A DNA stretch of 64,000 bases from Pseudomonas tohonis (lineage in GTDB: Bacteria; Pseudomonadota; Gammaproteobacteria; Pseudomonadales; Pseudomonadaceae), in NCBI RefSeq assembly GCF_012767755.2, contig NZ_AP023189.1:3226001-3290000 (forward strand). Reading direction: 5' to 3'. Shown here one piece after another: positions 40,867 through 52,103 of the stretch (position 1 is the stretch's first letter; each line of letters opens with the position of its first letter). The notes under the pieces were generated by a model. That model made no database searches and was not told the DNA's origin. It saw only the letters and a program-made list of their open reading frames with translations. The position numbers and the translations under genes are program-made.

Positions 40867-41640
40867 ATGAACAAGAGATTCCAGGACAAGGTCGCGCTGG
40901 TCACCGGCGCGGCGCAGGGCATCGGCCGCCGCGTCGCCGAGCGCCTGGTTGAGGAGGGCGCGAGCCTGGTGGCGGTGGACCGCTCCGAGCTGGTCCTCGA
41001 ACTGCGCGAGCAGCTGGGGGAGGGCCGGGTCCTGACGCTGACCGCCGACCTCGAGCGCTACACCGAATGCAGCCGGGTGATGGAGGCGGCGGTGGCACGC
41101 TTCGGCCGCCTCGACGTGCTGGTCAACAACGTCGGGGGCACCATCTGGGCCAAGCCCTACGAGCACTACCAGGCGCACGAGATCGAGGCGGAAGTGCGCC
41201 GCTCGCTGTTCCCCACCCTGTGGTGCTGCCACGCCGCGCTGCCCTACATGCTGGAGCGGGGCGCGGGGGCCATCGTCAATGTTTCCTCCATCGCCACCCG
41301 CAGCCTCAACCGCGTGCCCTACGGCGCGGCGAAGGGCGGCGTCAACGCACTGACCGCCTGCCTCGCGTTCGAGAACGCCGAGCGCGGTATCCGCGTCAAC
41401 GCCACCGCCCCGGGCGGCACCGAGGCCCCACCCCGGCGCATCCCGCGCAACACGTCGGAGCAGAGCGCCCAGGAGAAGGTCTGGTACCAGCAGATCGTCG
41501 ACCAGACCCTCGACAGCACCCTGATGAAACGCTACGGGACCCTCGACGAGCAGGTGGGCGCGATCCTCTTCCTGGCCTCCGACGAGGCCTCCTACATCAC
41601 CGGCGTGACCCTGCCGGTGGGCGGGGGTGACCAGGGCTGA
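40867..41640 (+). CDS. benD: Benzoate cis-diol dehydrogenase
   Basis: A 257-residue short-chain dehydrogenase that oxidises and decarboxylates the benzoate dihydrodiol to catechol using NAD. It has the glycine motif VTGAAQGIGRRVAERL (~12-27), NNVGGT (~88), the catalytic Ser in IVNVSSIAT and the YGAAKGG Tyr/Lys pair (~154-158). The C-terminal SDEASYITGVTLPVGGG is typical. The ATG at 40867 gives MNKRFQDK; a frame starting eight codons earlier lacks a ribosome site. A GTAGGTTGGGC-type intergenic repeat lies in the 118-base gap after benC. Confidence 0.93.
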   Translation: MNKRFQDKVALVTGAAQGIGRRVAERLVEEGASLVAVDRSELVLELREQLGEGRVLTLTADLERYTECSRVMEAAVARFGRLDVLVNNVGGTIWAKPYEHYQAHEIEAEVRRSLFPTLWCCHAALPYMLERGAGAIVNVSSIATRSLNRVPYGAAKGGVNALTACLAFENAERGIRVNATAPGGTEAPPRRIPRNTSEQSAQEKVWYQQIVDQTLDSTLMKRYGTLDEQVGAILFLASDEASYITGVTLPVGGGDQG

Positions 41641-41746
41641 AGGAGAGCGCCCCACATCCCGAAGTTCCAGGGCAATGATGGGCCGGGCACCGCCAGGCGC
41701 CCGGCCACGCAGCACCTCAACAACAAAAACAAAAGAGACCCATGCC

Positions 41747-43072
41747 ATGCGAAAAATCGACGTTCACAGCGTTATCGACAACGCGCGCTTCTCCGGCTTT
41801 CACTGGATGGTGATGTGCTGGTGCGCGCTCCTGCTCATCTTCGACGGCTACGACCTGTTCATCTACGGCGTCGTCCTGCCCGTGCTCATGAAGGAGTGGG
41901 GCCTCACCCCACTGGAAGCCGGCGCCCTGGGCAGCTACGCGCTGTTCGGCATGATGTTCGGCGCCCTGGTCTTCGGTTCCCTGGCCGACAGGATCGGCCG
42001 CAAGAAGGGCATCGCCGTCTGCTTCGTGCTCTTCTCCGGCTTCACCGTGCTCAACGGTTTCGCCACCACCCCCACCGAGTTCGGCATCTGTCGCTTCGTC
42101 GCCGGCCTCGGCATCGGCGGGCTGATGCCCAACGTCGTCGCGCTGATGAACGAATACGCGCCGAAACGGCTGCGCAGCACCCTGGTCGCCGTGATGTTCA
42201 GCGGCTACTCCCTGGGTGGCATGCTCTCGGCCGGTGTCGGCATCTACATGCTGCCGCGCTTCGGCTGGGAGGCGATGTTCTTCGCCGCGCTGCTGCCGCT
42301 GTTGCTGCTACCGCTGATCCTCTGGTACTTGCCGGAGTCCGTCGGCTTCCTGCTGCGCCAGGGCCGGGTGGACAAGGCCCGCGCCATTCTCCAGCGCATC
42401 GACCCCGAAGCACGCATCGGTGATCAGGACGAGCTGCTGCTCAACGAGGTGAAAGCCCAGGGCACGCCGGTGCTGGAACTGTTCCGTGAGGGCCGTGGCC
42501 TGCGCACCCTGATGCTCTGGGTGGCCTTCTTCTGCTGCCTGCTGATGGTCTATGCACTGAGTTCCTGGCTGCCGAAGCTGATGGCCAACGCCGGCTACAG
42601 CCTGGGTTCCAGCCTGTCCTTCCTGCTCGCCCTGAACTTCGGCGGCATGTTCGGTGCCATCGCGGGTGGCTGGCTGGGGGATCGCTACAACCTGCCCAAG
42701 GTGGTGGTGGCCTTCTTCCTGGTGGCGGCCGTCTCCATCAGCCTGCTCGGCTTCAAGAGCCCGACCCCGGTGCTCTACCTCCTGATCGGCATCGCCGGGG
42801 CCACCACCATCGGCACGCAGATCCTGCTCTACGCCACCGCCGCGCAGTTCTACGGCCTGGCCTTCCGCTCCACGGGCCTGGGCTGGGCGTCCGGCATCGG
42901 CCGCAACGGCGCCATCGTCGGCCCGCTGCTGGGGGGCGCGCTGCTGGGCATCAACCTGCCGCTGCAACTGAACTTCATGGCCTTCGCCATTCCGGGCGCC
43001 ATCGCCGCCCTGGCCATGTGCTTCGTGCATCAGCGCGAGCCTGGTGTCGCGCCCCTGGCACCGGCCGCCTGA
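41747..43072 (+). CDS. benK: Benzoate MFS transporter BenK
   Basis: A 441-residue aromatic acid:H+ symporter with 12 predicted helices. Helix 1 carries LLIFDGYDLFIYGVVLPVL with the family Asp residues (~32-36); loop 2-3 has GSLADRIGRKKG. Its place directly after benABCD points to benzoate as substrate, while its relative PcaK at 35004 serves 4-hydroxybenzoate. The ATG at 41747 (MRKIDVHSVI) follows AAAAGAGACCCATGCC. The 106-base gap after benD may hold its own promoter or be read through. Confidence 0.9.
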   Translation: MRKIDVHSVIDNARFSGFHWMVMCWCALLLIFDGYDLFIYGVVLPVLMKEWGLTPLEAGALGSYALFGMMFGALVFGSLADRIGRKKGIAVCFVLFSGFTVLNGFATTPTEFGICRFVAGLGIGGLMPNVVALMNEYAPKRLRSTLVAVMFSGYSLGGMLSAGVGIYMLPRFGWEAMFFAALLPLLLLPLILWYLPESVGFLLRQGRVDKARAILQRIDPEARIGDQDELLLNEVKAQGTPVLELFREGRGLRTLMLWVAFFCCLLMVYALSSWLPKLMANAGYSLGSSLSFLLALNFGGMFGAIAGGWLGDRYNLPKVVVAFFLVAAVSISLLGFKSPTPVLYLLIGIAGATTIGTQILLYATAAQFYGLAFRSTGLGWASGIGRNGAIVGPLLGGALLGINLPLQLNFMAFAIPGAIAALAMCFVHQREPGVAPLAPAA

Positions 43073-43109
43073 GCCTGACAGGTCGCCCCGCAACCGGCCC
43101 GGAGGATGT

Positions 43110-44324
43110 ATGCCCAGCCTGTTCAAGGATTGTTCGTTGTCCGCCGTGGTGGCGGGCTTCATCGCCACCCTGATTTCCTACGCAGGTCCCCTGGTGATCG
43201 TGTTCCAGGCAGCGGAGAGCGCGGCCATGCCGGCCGAGCTGCTGTCCTCCTGGGTCTGGGCGATCTCCATTGGCAGCGGCCTGCTGGGGATCGTCCTCAG
43301 CCTGCGCTACAGGGTGCCGGTGATCATCGCCTGGTCGGCACCAGGTTCCGCGCTGCTGGTGTCCATGTTGCCGGGGATCAGCCCCGGGGAGGCGGTGGGG
43401 GCCTATGTCATGGCCAACGCCATCATCCTCGCGGTGGGGCTGTCGGGGGCCTTCGACCGCATCGTCGGCAAGCTCCCGGCGGCCATCTCGGCGGCCATGC
43501 TGGCGGGCATCCTGTTCAGCTTCGGCACCCGGCTGTTCACCTCCCTCGACGATGAGCCGGCGCTGGTCATGGCCATGTTCATCACCTACCTGCTGGTGCG
43601 GCGACTGTCGCCACGCTATGCGGTCATGGCGGTGCTGCTGGTGGGCTGCGCCATCGCCGCCGGCAAGGGCCGGCTCGACACCTCGGCCCTGGTGATCGGC
43701 CTCGCCACGCCGGAGTGGGTCACCCCGAGCTTTTCCTGGCACGGCCTGTTCAACATCGCCCTGCCGCTGGTGATGGTGGCCCTGACCGGGCAGTTCGTCC
43801 CCGGTGTCGCGGTGCTGCGCAACGCCGGCTACCCGACCCCGGCCAGCCCGATCATCTCCGCCAGTGGCCTGGGCAGCCTGTTGCTGGCGCCCTTCGGTTG
43901 CCATGGCCTGACCCTCGCGGCCATCACCGCGGCCATCTGCACCGGCCGCGAGGCCCATGAGGACCCGGCCCGGCGCTACGTCTCCGGCGTGGCGGGCGGG
44001 GTGTTCTACCTGCTGCTGGGCCTCTTCGGCGCCACCCTGGTGTCGATCTTCAGCGCCTTGCCCGGGGAGCTGATCGCGGCCTTGGCCGGCCTGGCGCTGT
44101 TCGGCGCCATCGCCGGGGCCCTGGCCGGGTCCATGGCGGTGCCGGAGGACCGCGAGGCGGCCCTGATCACCTTCCTGGTCACCGCCTCGGGGATGTCCTT
44201 CCTCGGCCTCTCGGCGGCGTTCTGGGGGCTGATCTTCGGCATCGTCGCCCACCTGCTGCTGACGGCGCGCCGCGCGCCCAAGGCGGTGCCGCAAGGGGAG
44301 GAGGTTCTCGAACCCCATCCCTGA
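43110..44324 (+). CDS. benE: Benzoate membrane transporter BenE
   Basis: A 404-residue inner-membrane protein of the BenE family with 10-12 hydrophobic segments. It begins [20 protein letters not shown] and has the family features [20 protein letters not shown] and [18 protein letters not shown]. It is thought to import benzoate, in parallel with BenK. The start at 43110 follows GGAGGATGT, 37 bases after benK, so the two are cotranscribed. Confidence 0.92.
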   Translation: MPSLFKDCSLSAVVAGFIATLISYAGPLVIVFQAAESAAMPAELLSSWVWAISIGSGLLGIVLSLRYRVPVIIAWSAPGSALLVSMLPGISPGEAVGAYVMANAIILAVGLSGAFDRIVGKLPAAISAAMLAGILFSFGTRLFTSLDDEPALVMAMFITYLLVRRLSPRYAVMAVLLVGCAIAAGKGRLDTSALVIGLATPEWVTPSFSWHGLFNIALPLVMVALTGQFVPGVAVLRNAGYPTPASPIISASGLGSLLLAPFGCHGLTLAAITAAICTGREAHEDPARRYVSGVAGGVFYLLLGLFGATLVSIFSALPGELIAALAGLALFGAIAGALAGSMAVPEDREAALITFLVTASGMSFLGLSAAFWGLIFGIVAHLLLTARRAPKAVPQGEEVLEPHP

Positions 44325-44448
44325 TCCATCCGGCGCCGGAGTTCTCGCGGCAGCTGTCCGCGACCGGCGCACCACCTCCCCACGCCTGTGTGAGGCTCCC
44401 TGGCGGGGCCTGGGGGAGTTCCGTCCCAATAAAAACAAGAGTGACGAC

Positions 44449-45705
44449 ATGACCAAGCATTCGAGCAAACTGTGCGTTCTGCTGTCCGCCGGTGTCGGCG
44501 CGAGCCTGGCCCAGGCCGCCGAGTCGGGTTTCCTCGCGGGCTTCAGCGCGACCCTGCAGGCCCGCAACTACTACTTCAGCCGCGACTTCTCCGATATCCG
44601 CGGGCCGGAGCAATCCAGGGCGGAGGAGTGGGCCCAGGGATTCATCCTCAACGTCAGGTCCGGGTATACCGCGGGCCCCGTGGGCTTCGGCCTGGACGCC
44701 ATCGGCACCCTCGGGATCAAGCTGGACAGCAGCCCGGACCGGGTCAACACCGGCCTGTTGCCGGTGCAGGAAGACGGCCGTGCCGCCGACGACTACAGCC
44801 GCCTGGGCGTGGCGGTGAAAATGCGCCTGTCGAAAACCGAGCTGAAGGTGGGCGAGCTGCAGCCCAACCTGCCGGTGCTGGCGTTCAGCGATATCCGCCT
44901 GCTGCCGCCGAGCTACCAGGGGGCGAGCATCACCTCCAGCGAAATCGCCGGGCTGACCCTGCAGGGTGGCCATCTCGCCTCCACCAGCCTGCGCAACGAA
45001 GCCGGGGACGACAAGCTGCAGGCCATGCTCGGCCACAAGCCCCAGCGCCAGGCCAGCAGCGACGCCTTCAACTACGCCGGGGCGGACTACGCCTTCAACG
45101 GCAACCGCACCATCCTGAGCGCCTGGTACGCGCAGCTGGAAGACATCTACGCGCAGCGTTTCCTCGGCCTCAAGCACAGCGAGCCGCTGGGCAACTGGGT
45201 GCTGGGAGCCAACATCGGCTATTACGTCTCGGCCGAAGACGGCAAGAAGCTCATCGGCGCCATCGACAACCAGGCCTTCTTCTCCCTGCTTTCGGCCAGG
45301 CGCGGCGGCCACACCTTCTACATCGGCTACCAGGCCATGTACGGCGACAGCGCCTTCCCCCGGGTATTCGCCAACGTCACCCCCCTGGGCAACGAGGTGC
45401 CCACCTTCGAGTTCGCCTATGCCGACGAGCGCTCGTGGCAGGTGCGCTACGACTACGACTTCGCCGCCCTCGGCGTGCCCGGCCTGGTGGCCAGTGCGCG
45501 CTACATCACCGGCGATAACGTCGACACCGGGCTCGGCTACGAAGGCAAGGACCGGGAGCGCGACCTGGACCTCGGCTACGTGATCCAGGGCGGCGCCCTC
45601 AAGGGCTTGGGCGTGCGGGTGCGCAACGTCACCGCACGCTCCAACTACCGCACCGACATCGACGAGAACCGCTTGATCCTCAGCTACACCTGGACGCTGT
45701 TCTAG
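44449..45705 (+). CDS. benF: OprD-family outer-membrane porin (BenF-like)
   Basis: A 418-residue substrate-specific porin. The signal peptide ends near LAQAAESG (~24). The mature part shows the OprD pattern: [14 protein letters not shown] at the first strand, [36 protein letters not shown], and the last strand ending [12 protein letters not shown]. It lets aromatic carboxylates cross the outer membrane. The location after benK-benE suggests benzoate (BenF); a pca substrate is possible. The second porin at 52104 is a paralog. Confidence 0.85.
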   Translation: MTKHSSKLCVLLSAGVGASLAQAAESGFLAGFSATLQARNYYFSRDFSDIRGPEQSRAEEWAQGFILNVRSGYTAGPVGFGLDAIGTLGIKLDSSPDRVNTGLLPVQEDGRAADDYSRLGVAVKMRLSKTELKVGELQPNLPVLAFSDIRLLPPSYQGASITSSEIAGLTLQGGHLASTSLRNEAGDDKLQAMLGHKPQRQASSDAFNYAGADYAFNGNRTILSAWYAQLEDIYAQRFLGLKHSEPLGNWVLGANIGYYVSAEDGKKLIGAIDNQAFFSLLSARRGGHTFYIGYQAMYGDSAFPRVFANVTPLGNEVPTFEFAYADERSWQVRYDYDFAALGVPGLVASARYITGDNVDTGLGYEGKDRERDLDLGYVIQGGALKGLGVRVRNVTARSNYRTDIDENRLILSYTWTLF

Positions 45706-45794
45706 ATCGCGGCAAGCCCCGTGGCGCCAGGGACGGCGCGGCGGTTCCGACGGCAGGCGGCACTCGGGATAAATGCTTAGCAAGGTACATAGTT

Positions 45795-45809
45795 GTTCGA
45801 TTATCGAAC
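45795..45809. promoter_or_regulatory. PcaR-type operator before pcaIJ
   Basis: GTTCGATTATCGAAC is a perfect palindrome, and GTCGATTATCGGA follows at about 45815. The tandem arrangement, about 95 bases before pcaI, matches the PcaR-bound pcaIJ promoter of P. putida. Confidence 0.8.
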
Positions 45810-45904
45810 GAATAGTCGATTATCGGATTGTTCGCCGGTCGGGCCAGCGGTAGCTTTCCATCACCCGGCGAACCTTCCGCCCTGGATAACAGAACGAGAT
45901 CGAC

Positions 45905-46756
45905 ATGGCTGAAATCATCTCCCTGCGCGAAGCGGTCGAGCGCTTCGTCAACGACGGCGACACCGTCGCCCTCGAAGGCTTCACCCACCTGATTCCCACC
46001 GCCGCTTCCCACGAGCTGATCCGCCAGAACAAGCGCGACCTGACCCTGGTGCGCATGACGCCCGACCTGGTCTACGACCTGCTGATCGGCGCCGGCTGCG
46101 CGAAGAAGCTGGTGTTCTCCTGGGGCGGCAACCCGGGTGTCGGTTCCCTGCACCGCCTGCGTGACGCGGTGGAGAAGGGCTGGCCCCATGCGCTGGAAAT
46201 CGAGGAACACAGCCACGCCGACCTGGCCAACTCCTATGTGGCCGGTGCTTCGGGCCTGCCGTTCGCGGTGCTGCGCGCCTATGCCGGCTCCGACCTGCCC
46301 AAGGTCAACCCGCTGATCAGGAGCGTGACCTGCCCCTTCACCGGTGAAGTGCTGGCCGCCGTGCCTTCGGTGCGCCCGGACGTGACCGTGATCCACGCAC
46401 AGAAGGCCGACCGCAAGGGCAACGTGCTGCTCTGGGGCATCCTCGGCGTGCAGAAGGAAGCCGCCCTGGCCGCCAAGCGCTGCATCGTCACGGTGGAAGA
46501 GATCGTCGACGACCTGAATGCGCCGATGAACGCCTGCGTGCTGCCCACCTGGGCGCTGACCGCCGTCTGCCACGTGCCCGGCGGCGCGCACCCGTCCTAT
46601 GCCCACGGCTACTACGAGCGCGACAACCGCTTCTATCAGGCCTGGGACCCGATCGCCCGCGACCGCGAGACCTTCAGCGCCTGGATCGACGACTACATCC
46701 GTGGCACCGAGGACTTCGCCCAGTTCCAGCAGAAAATTGCGGAGGCCAAGCAATGA
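45905..46756 (+). CDS. pcaI: 3-Oxoadipate CoA-transferase subunit A
   Basis: A 283-residue alpha subunit of the beta-ketoadipate:succinyl-CoA transferase, which activates 3-oxoadipate as its CoA ester. CoA-transferase features are VALEGFTHLIPTAASHELIR near the N-terminus, FSWGGNPGVGSLHRLRDA (~75-92), and KVNPLIRSVTCPFTGE. It follows the PcaR boxes and overlaps pcaJ by four bases. Its position in the pca cluster argues for PcaI rather than a catechol-branch CatI. Confidence 0.93.
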   Translation: MAEIISLREAVERFVNDGDTVALEGFTHLIPTAASHELIRQNKRDLTLVRMTPDLVYDLLIGAGCAKKLVFSWGGNPGVGSLHRLRDAVEKGWPHALEIEEHSHADLANSYVAGASGLPFAVLRAYAGSDLPKVNPLIRSVTCPFTGEVLAAVPSVRPDVTVIHAQKADRKGNVLLWGILGVQKEAALAAKRCIVTVEEIVDDLNAPMNACVLPTWALTAVCHVPGGAHPSYAHGYYERDNRFYQAWDPIARDRETFSAWIDDYIRGTEDFAQFQQKIAEAKQ

Positions 46757-47546
46757 GCGCCCATTCCACCCCCGGCTACAGCACCAATGAAATGATGACC
46801 GTCGCCGCCGCCCGCCGCCTGAAGAACGGCGCGGTGTGCTTCGTCGGCATCGGCCTGCCGTCCAAGGCCGCCAACCTGGCGCGCCTGACCTCGTCCCCGG
46901 ACGTGGTGCTGATCTACGAATCCGGCCCCATCGGTGCCAAGCCCACGGTGCTGCCGCTGTCCATCGGCGACGGCGAGCTGGCCGAGACCGCCGACACCGT
47001 GGTGCCCACCGGCGAGATCTTCCGCTACTGGCTGCAGGGCGGGCGCATCGACGTCGGTTTCCTCGGCGCCGCCCAGGTCGACCGCTTCGGCAACATCAAC
47101 ACCACGGTGATCGGTGACTACCACAACCCGAAGGTGCGCCTGCCGGGTGCCGGCGGCGCGCCGGAGATCGCCGGTTCCGCCAAGGAAGTGCTGATCATCC
47201 TCAAGCAGTCCCATCGCACCTTCGTCGACAAGCTGGCCTTCGTCACCTCGGTCGGCCATGGCGAAGGCGGCGACTCGCGCCAGCGCCTCGGCCTGCCCGG
47301 CAAGGGCCCGGTGGGCATCATCACCGACCTGTGCATCATGGAGCCGGAAGCCGGCACCCACGAATTCATCGTCACCTCGCTGCACCCGGGGGTGACCCGC
47401 GAGCAGGTGGTCGAGGCCACCGGCTGGCCGATCCGCTTCGCCGACAGCGTCAGCGAGACCCTCGCCCCGAACGACGAGGAACTGGCCGCGCTGCGCGCCC
47501 TGGAAGCCCGCACCGCCGCCGCCCACGGCCAGCAGGGAGGTGAGGA

Positions 47547-47550
<4 letters not shown>
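46753..47550 (+). CDS. pcaJ: 3-Oxoadipate CoA-transferase subunit B
   Basis: A 265-residue beta subunit of the CoA-transferase. The catalytic Glu lies in [12 protein letters not shown] (~54-65), and [19 protein letters not shown] is typical of the family. It forms the active enzyme with PcaI in the cytoplasm. The start overlaps the pcaI stop (ATGA) and its own end overlaps pcaF by four bases, so pcaIJF are translated as a coupled unit. Confidence 0.94.
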
Positions 47551-48752
<1,202 letters not shown>

Positions 48753-49108
48753 CAGGCTACTGCGCTTGGCATCTCGGGGTTGGGCAGTGCTCGCAATCCT
48801 CATGTACAGCCGTACATTCCGGTTGCTGCACGCTGGCCGCCCCCGACCTGCCTGCGCTCGCTACGCCTGCTGTGCGCGGCGCAGCCGTAGGGACGTTCCG
48901 TGGTGCTGCGAGGCACGTGATGGGTTTCGCTCCGCTCTACCCATCCTACGGCTGGTTGGGGGATGCAGTCGTAGGGTGGGCTTCAGCCCACCATGACTCA
49001 TCCGACGAAGCGGTCTGTGCTCGCTATGCCTGTTGAGTGCGCAAAGGCTGGTCGTGACCGGCCGGCTGCTATAAAACGATTCACCTTCCTGATTTCCGGA
49101 GCACTGGC
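48753..49108. repeat. Repeat-rich gap between pcaF and pcaB
   Basis: It contains ATGGGTTTCGCTCCGCTCTA at the start of a 31-base unit (48920-48950, inverse of 18443-18473). GTAGGGTGGGCTTCAGCCCACC (48971-48992) and a degenerate piece before pcaB follow. No gene or clear promoter is seen. The repeats have probably inserted into a once compact pca operon. Confidence 0.65.
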
Positions 49109-50470
49109 TTGAACAGCCCGAGCAACCAACTCTTCGATGCCTACTTCACCGCGCCGGCCATGCGCGCGATCTTCTGCGACCGGGGCCGGGTGCAGGGCAT
49201 GCTGGATTTCGAGGCCGCCCTGGCCCGCGCCGAGGCCCGTGTCGGGGTGATCCCTGCCGAGACGGTGGCGGTCATCGAGGCGGCCTGCAAGGCCGAGCTC
49301 TACGATTTCCCCACCCTGGCCGTGGCCATCGGCAGCGCCGGCAATTCGGCGATCCCGCTGGTCAAGGCGCTGGGCAAGCGCATCGCGGCGAGCAGCCCCG
49401 AGGCCGAGCGCCATGTGCACCTGGGCGCCACCAGCCAGGACGTGATGGACAGCGGCCTGGTGCTGCAACTGCGTGCCGCCGTCGGCCTGATCGAGGCGGA
49501 CCTCAAAGCCCTGGGCGACGCCCTCGCACAGCAGGCCGAACGCCACGCCGACACCCCGCTGGCCGGGCGTACCTGGCTGCAGCAGGCCACCCCGGTGACC
49601 CTCGGCATGAAGCTCGCCGGCCTGCTGGGCGCGATCAACCGCCATCGCCAGCGCCTGGCCGAGCTCAAGCCGCGCCTGCTGTGCCTGCAGTTCGGTGGTG
49701 CCTCCGGCAGCCTCGCCGCCCTTGGCGAATACGCCTGGCCAGTGGCCGAAGCGCTGGCCGCCGAGCTGTCGCTGAACCTGCCCGACCAGCCCTGGCACAC
49801 CCAGCGTGACCGCCTGGTGGAGTTCGCCGGGCTGCTGGGGCTGATCGCCGGCAGCCTGGGCAAGCTGGGGCGCGACCTCAGCCTGCTGATGCAGACCGAA
49901 GCCGGCGAAGTCTTCGAGCCCGCCGCGCCGGGCAAGGGCGGCTCCTCGACCATGCCGCACAAGCGCAACCCGGTGAGCGCCGCCGTGCTGATCGGCGCCG
50001 CCACCCGGGCCCCGGGGCTGGTGGCGACCCTGCTGGCCGCCATGCCCCAGGAGCACGAGCGCAGCCTCGGCCTGTGGCACGCCGAATGGGAAACCCTGCC
50101 GGAGCTCTGCTGCCTGGTATCCGGTGCCCTGCGGCAGGCGCTGCTGGTGGTGCCGGGCCTGGAAGTGGATGCCGCGCGCATGCGCCACAACCTCGACCTG
50201 ACCCATGGGCTGGTGCTGGCCGAAGCGGTGAGCATCGCCCTGGCCCAGCGCATCGGCCGTGACGCCGCCCACCACCGGGTGGAGCAGTGCTGCCGCCAGG
50301 CGGTGAAGGAGGGCGCGCACCTGCGGGCCACGCTCGGCGCCGATCCCGAGGTCGCCGCGCACCTTTCCGCCGACGAGCTGGACCGCCTGCTCGACCCGGC
50401 CCATTACCTCGGGCAGGCGCGTCGCTGGGTCGATCGCGCCGTGGCCGAGCATCAGAACCTTTTGTGCTAG
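49109..50470 (+). CDS. pcaB: 3-Carboxy-cis,cis-muconate cycloisomerase
   Basis: A 453-residue member of the fumarase/aspartase superfamily that lactonises beta-carboxymuconate to gamma-carboxymuconolactone. The superfamily signature GKGGSSTMPHKRNPVSA (~272-288) and HLGATSQDVMDSGLVLQLRA (~110) are clear. It starts at a TTG (49109) after CCGGAGCACTGGC; no ATG gives the conserved N-terminus (NQLFDAYFTAPAMRAIF). It lies 10 bases before pcaD. Confidence 0.94.
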   Translation: MNSPSNQLFDAYFTAPAMRAIFCDRGRVQGMLDFEAALARAEARVGVIPAETVAVIEAACKAELYDFPTLAVAIGSAGNSAIPLVKALGKRIAASSPEAERHVHLGATSQDVMDSGLVLQLRAAVGLIEADLKALGDALAQQAERHADTPLAGRTWLQQATPVTLGMKLAGLLGAINRHRQRLAELKPRLLCLQFGGASGSLAALGEYAWPVAEALAAELSLNLPDQPWHTQRDRLVEFAGLLGLIAGSLGKLGRDLSLLMQTEAGEVFEPAAPGKGGSSTMPHKRNPVSAAVLIGAATRAPGLVATLLAAMPQEHERSLGLWHAEWETLPELCCLVSGALRQALLVVPGLEVDAARMRHNLDLTHGLVLAEAVSIALAQRIGRDAAHHRVEQCCRQAVKEGAHLRATLGADPEVAAHLSADELDRLLDPAHYLGQARRWVDRAVAEHQNLLC

Positions 50471-50480
50471 GAGCCTTTGC

Positions 50481-51275
50481 ATGCCTGCCGTACGACTCGC
50501 CGATGGCGACCTGAACTACCTGCTCGAAGGCCCGGCCGACGCGCCGGTGCTGGTCCTCAGCAACTCGCTGGGCACCGACCTGCACATGTGGGACGCACAG
50601 GTCCCGGCCTTCAGCCGGCACTTCCGCGTGCTGCGCTACGACACCCGTGGCCATGGCGCGTCCCTGGTCACCGAAGGCCCCTACAGCATCGAGCAGAACG
50701 GCCGCGACGTGCTGGCCCTGCTGGATGCGCTGGATATCGCCCAGGCTTCGTTCTGCGGCCTGTCCATGGGCGGGCTGATCGGCCAGTGGCTGGCGATCGA
50801 GGCGCCGCAGCGCATCCAGCGCCTGGTGCTGTGCAACACCGCCGCCAAGATCGGCACCCCGGATGTGTGGAACCCGCGTATCGAGACGGTGCTGCGCGAC
50901 GGCCCGGCGGCCATGGCGGCCCTGCGTGACGCTTCCATCGCCCGCTGGTTCACCGCGGACTTCGCCGAGGCGCAACCGGGCAAGGTCGAGCCCATCGTCG
51001 CCATGCTGGCGCAGACCTCGCCCCAGGGTTACGCCGCCAACTGCGCGGCGGTGCGCGACGCCGACTTCCGCGAGCGACTCGGCGCCATCCGCGCGCCGAC
51101 CCTGATCGTCTGCGGCAGCGGCGATGCGGTGACCACGCCCGAGCATGGCCGATTCCTGCAGGCGCATGTCGCCGGTGCGGAACTGGTCGAGTTCCAGGCT
51201 GCGCACCTGTCCAACGTCCAGGCCGGCGAAGCCTTCACCCGCCGGGTGCTGGATTTCCTGAACGCCAAGGGCTAG
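50481..51275 (+). CDS. pcaD: 3-Oxoadipate enol-lactonase
   Basis: A 264-residue alpha/beta hydrolase that opens beta-ketoadipate enol-lactone to beta-ketoadipate. The oxyanion region LSNSLGTDLHMWDAQ, the nucleophile elbow CGLSMGGLIGQWLA (Ser ~96), the Asp region LIVCGSGDAVTTPEHG and the His in FQAAHLSNVQ (~246) make a full triad. It is the second gene of pcaBDC and precedes pcaC by 13 bases. Confidence 0.94.
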   Translation: MPAVRLADGDLNYLLEGPADAPVLVLSNSLGTDLHMWDAQVPAFSRHFRVLRYDTRGHGASLVTEGPYSIEQNGRDVLALLDALDIAQASFCGLSMGGLIGQWLAIEAPQRIQRLVLCNTAAKIGTPDVWNPRIETVLRDGPAAMAALRDASIARWFTADFAEAQPGKVEPIVAMLAQTSPQGYAANCAAVRDADFRERLGAIRAPTLIVCGSGDAVTTPEHGRFLQAHVAGAELVEFQAAHLSNVQAGEAFTRRVLDFLNAKG

Positions 51276-51288
51276 CGAGGAACCACCG

Positions 51289-51684
51289 ATGGACGAGAAA
51301 GAGCGCTACGAAGCCGGCATGCAGGTGCGCCGCGCGGTGCTGGGCGATGCCCATGTCGACCGCAGCCTGCAGAACCTGACGCCCTTCAACGAAGAGTTCC
51401 AGGAGATGATCACCCGCCACGCCTGGGGCGATATCTGGACGCGCCCGGGCCTGCCGCGCCACACCCGCAGCCTGGTGACCATCGCCATGCTCATCGGCAT
51501 GAACCGCGAGGGCGAGCTGCGCCTGCACCTGCGCGCCGCGAAGAACAACGGCGTGACTCGCGACGAGATCAAGGAAGTGATCATGCAGAGCGCCATCTAC
51601 TGCGGCATCCCCGCCGCCAACGCCACCTTCCACCTGGCCGAATCGGTGTGGGATGAGCTGGGCGTGGAGTCGTTGCAGGACTGA
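51289..51684 (+). CDS. pcaC: 4-Carboxymuconolactone decarboxylase
   Basis: A 131-residue carboxymuconolactone decarboxylase that removes CO2 to give the enol-lactone used by PcaD. Family features are ITRHAWGDIWTRPGLPRHTR (~41-60), the catalytic-type HLRAAKNNGVTRDEIKEVI and the C-terminal AIYCGIPAANATFHLAE. It ends the catabolic operon and is followed by a strong terminator. It is a stand-alone protein, not the PcaDC fusion known in some bacteria. Confidence 0.95.
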   Translation: MDEKERYEAGMQVRRAVLGDAHVDRSLQNLTPFNEEFQEMITRHAWGDIWTRPGLPRHTRSLVTIAMLIGMNREGELRLHLRAAKNNGVTRDEIKEVIMQSAIYCGIPAANATFHLAESVWDELGVESLQD

Positions 51685-51701
51685 CCCGCAAGCCATGCAA
51701 A

Positions 51702-51735
51702 CGCCGCCCGGGCCACGCACCCGGGCGGCGTTTTT
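51702..51735 (+). terminator. Rho-independent terminator after pcaC
   Basis: CGCCGCCCGG and CCGGGCGGCG arms (51702-51711 and 51721-51730) followed by TTTTT, 18 bases after the pcaC stop. Confidence 0.93.
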
Positions 51736-51767
51736 GTATGTGCGGCCTATCCTGCCCCGTGGCACCT

Positions 51768-52001
51768 GTAGGGGCGAATTCATTCGCCAGGCAGGCCGCA
51801 GGGCTGCCCTCGCACCGAGTTCGCCGGCGGCACCGCCCGGTGGATGAAAAAGCGCCATCCACCCTACGCACCGGTGGTGTTTTTGATCGGGCACGGTGGC
51901 GCAGCCCCCTGTGGGAGCGGCTTCAGCCGCGAAAGACCCGCCGCAGGTACCTGGAAGTGGAGGCCTGGCATTCCATCGCGAATGAATTCGCTCCCACGGG
52001 G
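51768..52001. repeat. Cluster of three different REP-like palindromes
   Basis: GTAGGGGCGAATTCATTCGC (51768 on, to 51792), GTGGGAGCGGCTTCAGCCGC (51910 on, to 51934; the classic Pseudomonas REP unit) and CATCGCGAATGAATTCGCTC (51974 on, to 52001) lie in a gene-free gap between convergent genes. A GGGTGGATGGCGCTTTTTCATCCACC hairpin-like piece lies between them. Confidence 0.8.
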
Positions 52002-52043
52002 TGGGCGCCCCCTGCGCCGGGTTTCGCGGGTCTATCCACCCCA

Positions 52044-52069
52044 TAAAAAAGCCCGTCACGAGGACGGGC
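52044..52069 (-). terminator. Rho-independent terminator after the second porin gene
   Basis: On the minus strand GCCCGTC-CTCGT-GACGGGC is followed by TTTTTT, 35 bases past the porin stop codon. Confidence 0.93.
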
Positions 52070-52103
52070 GAGGGACTTGCAGCAACGAGGATGAAGGTGG
52101 GCT

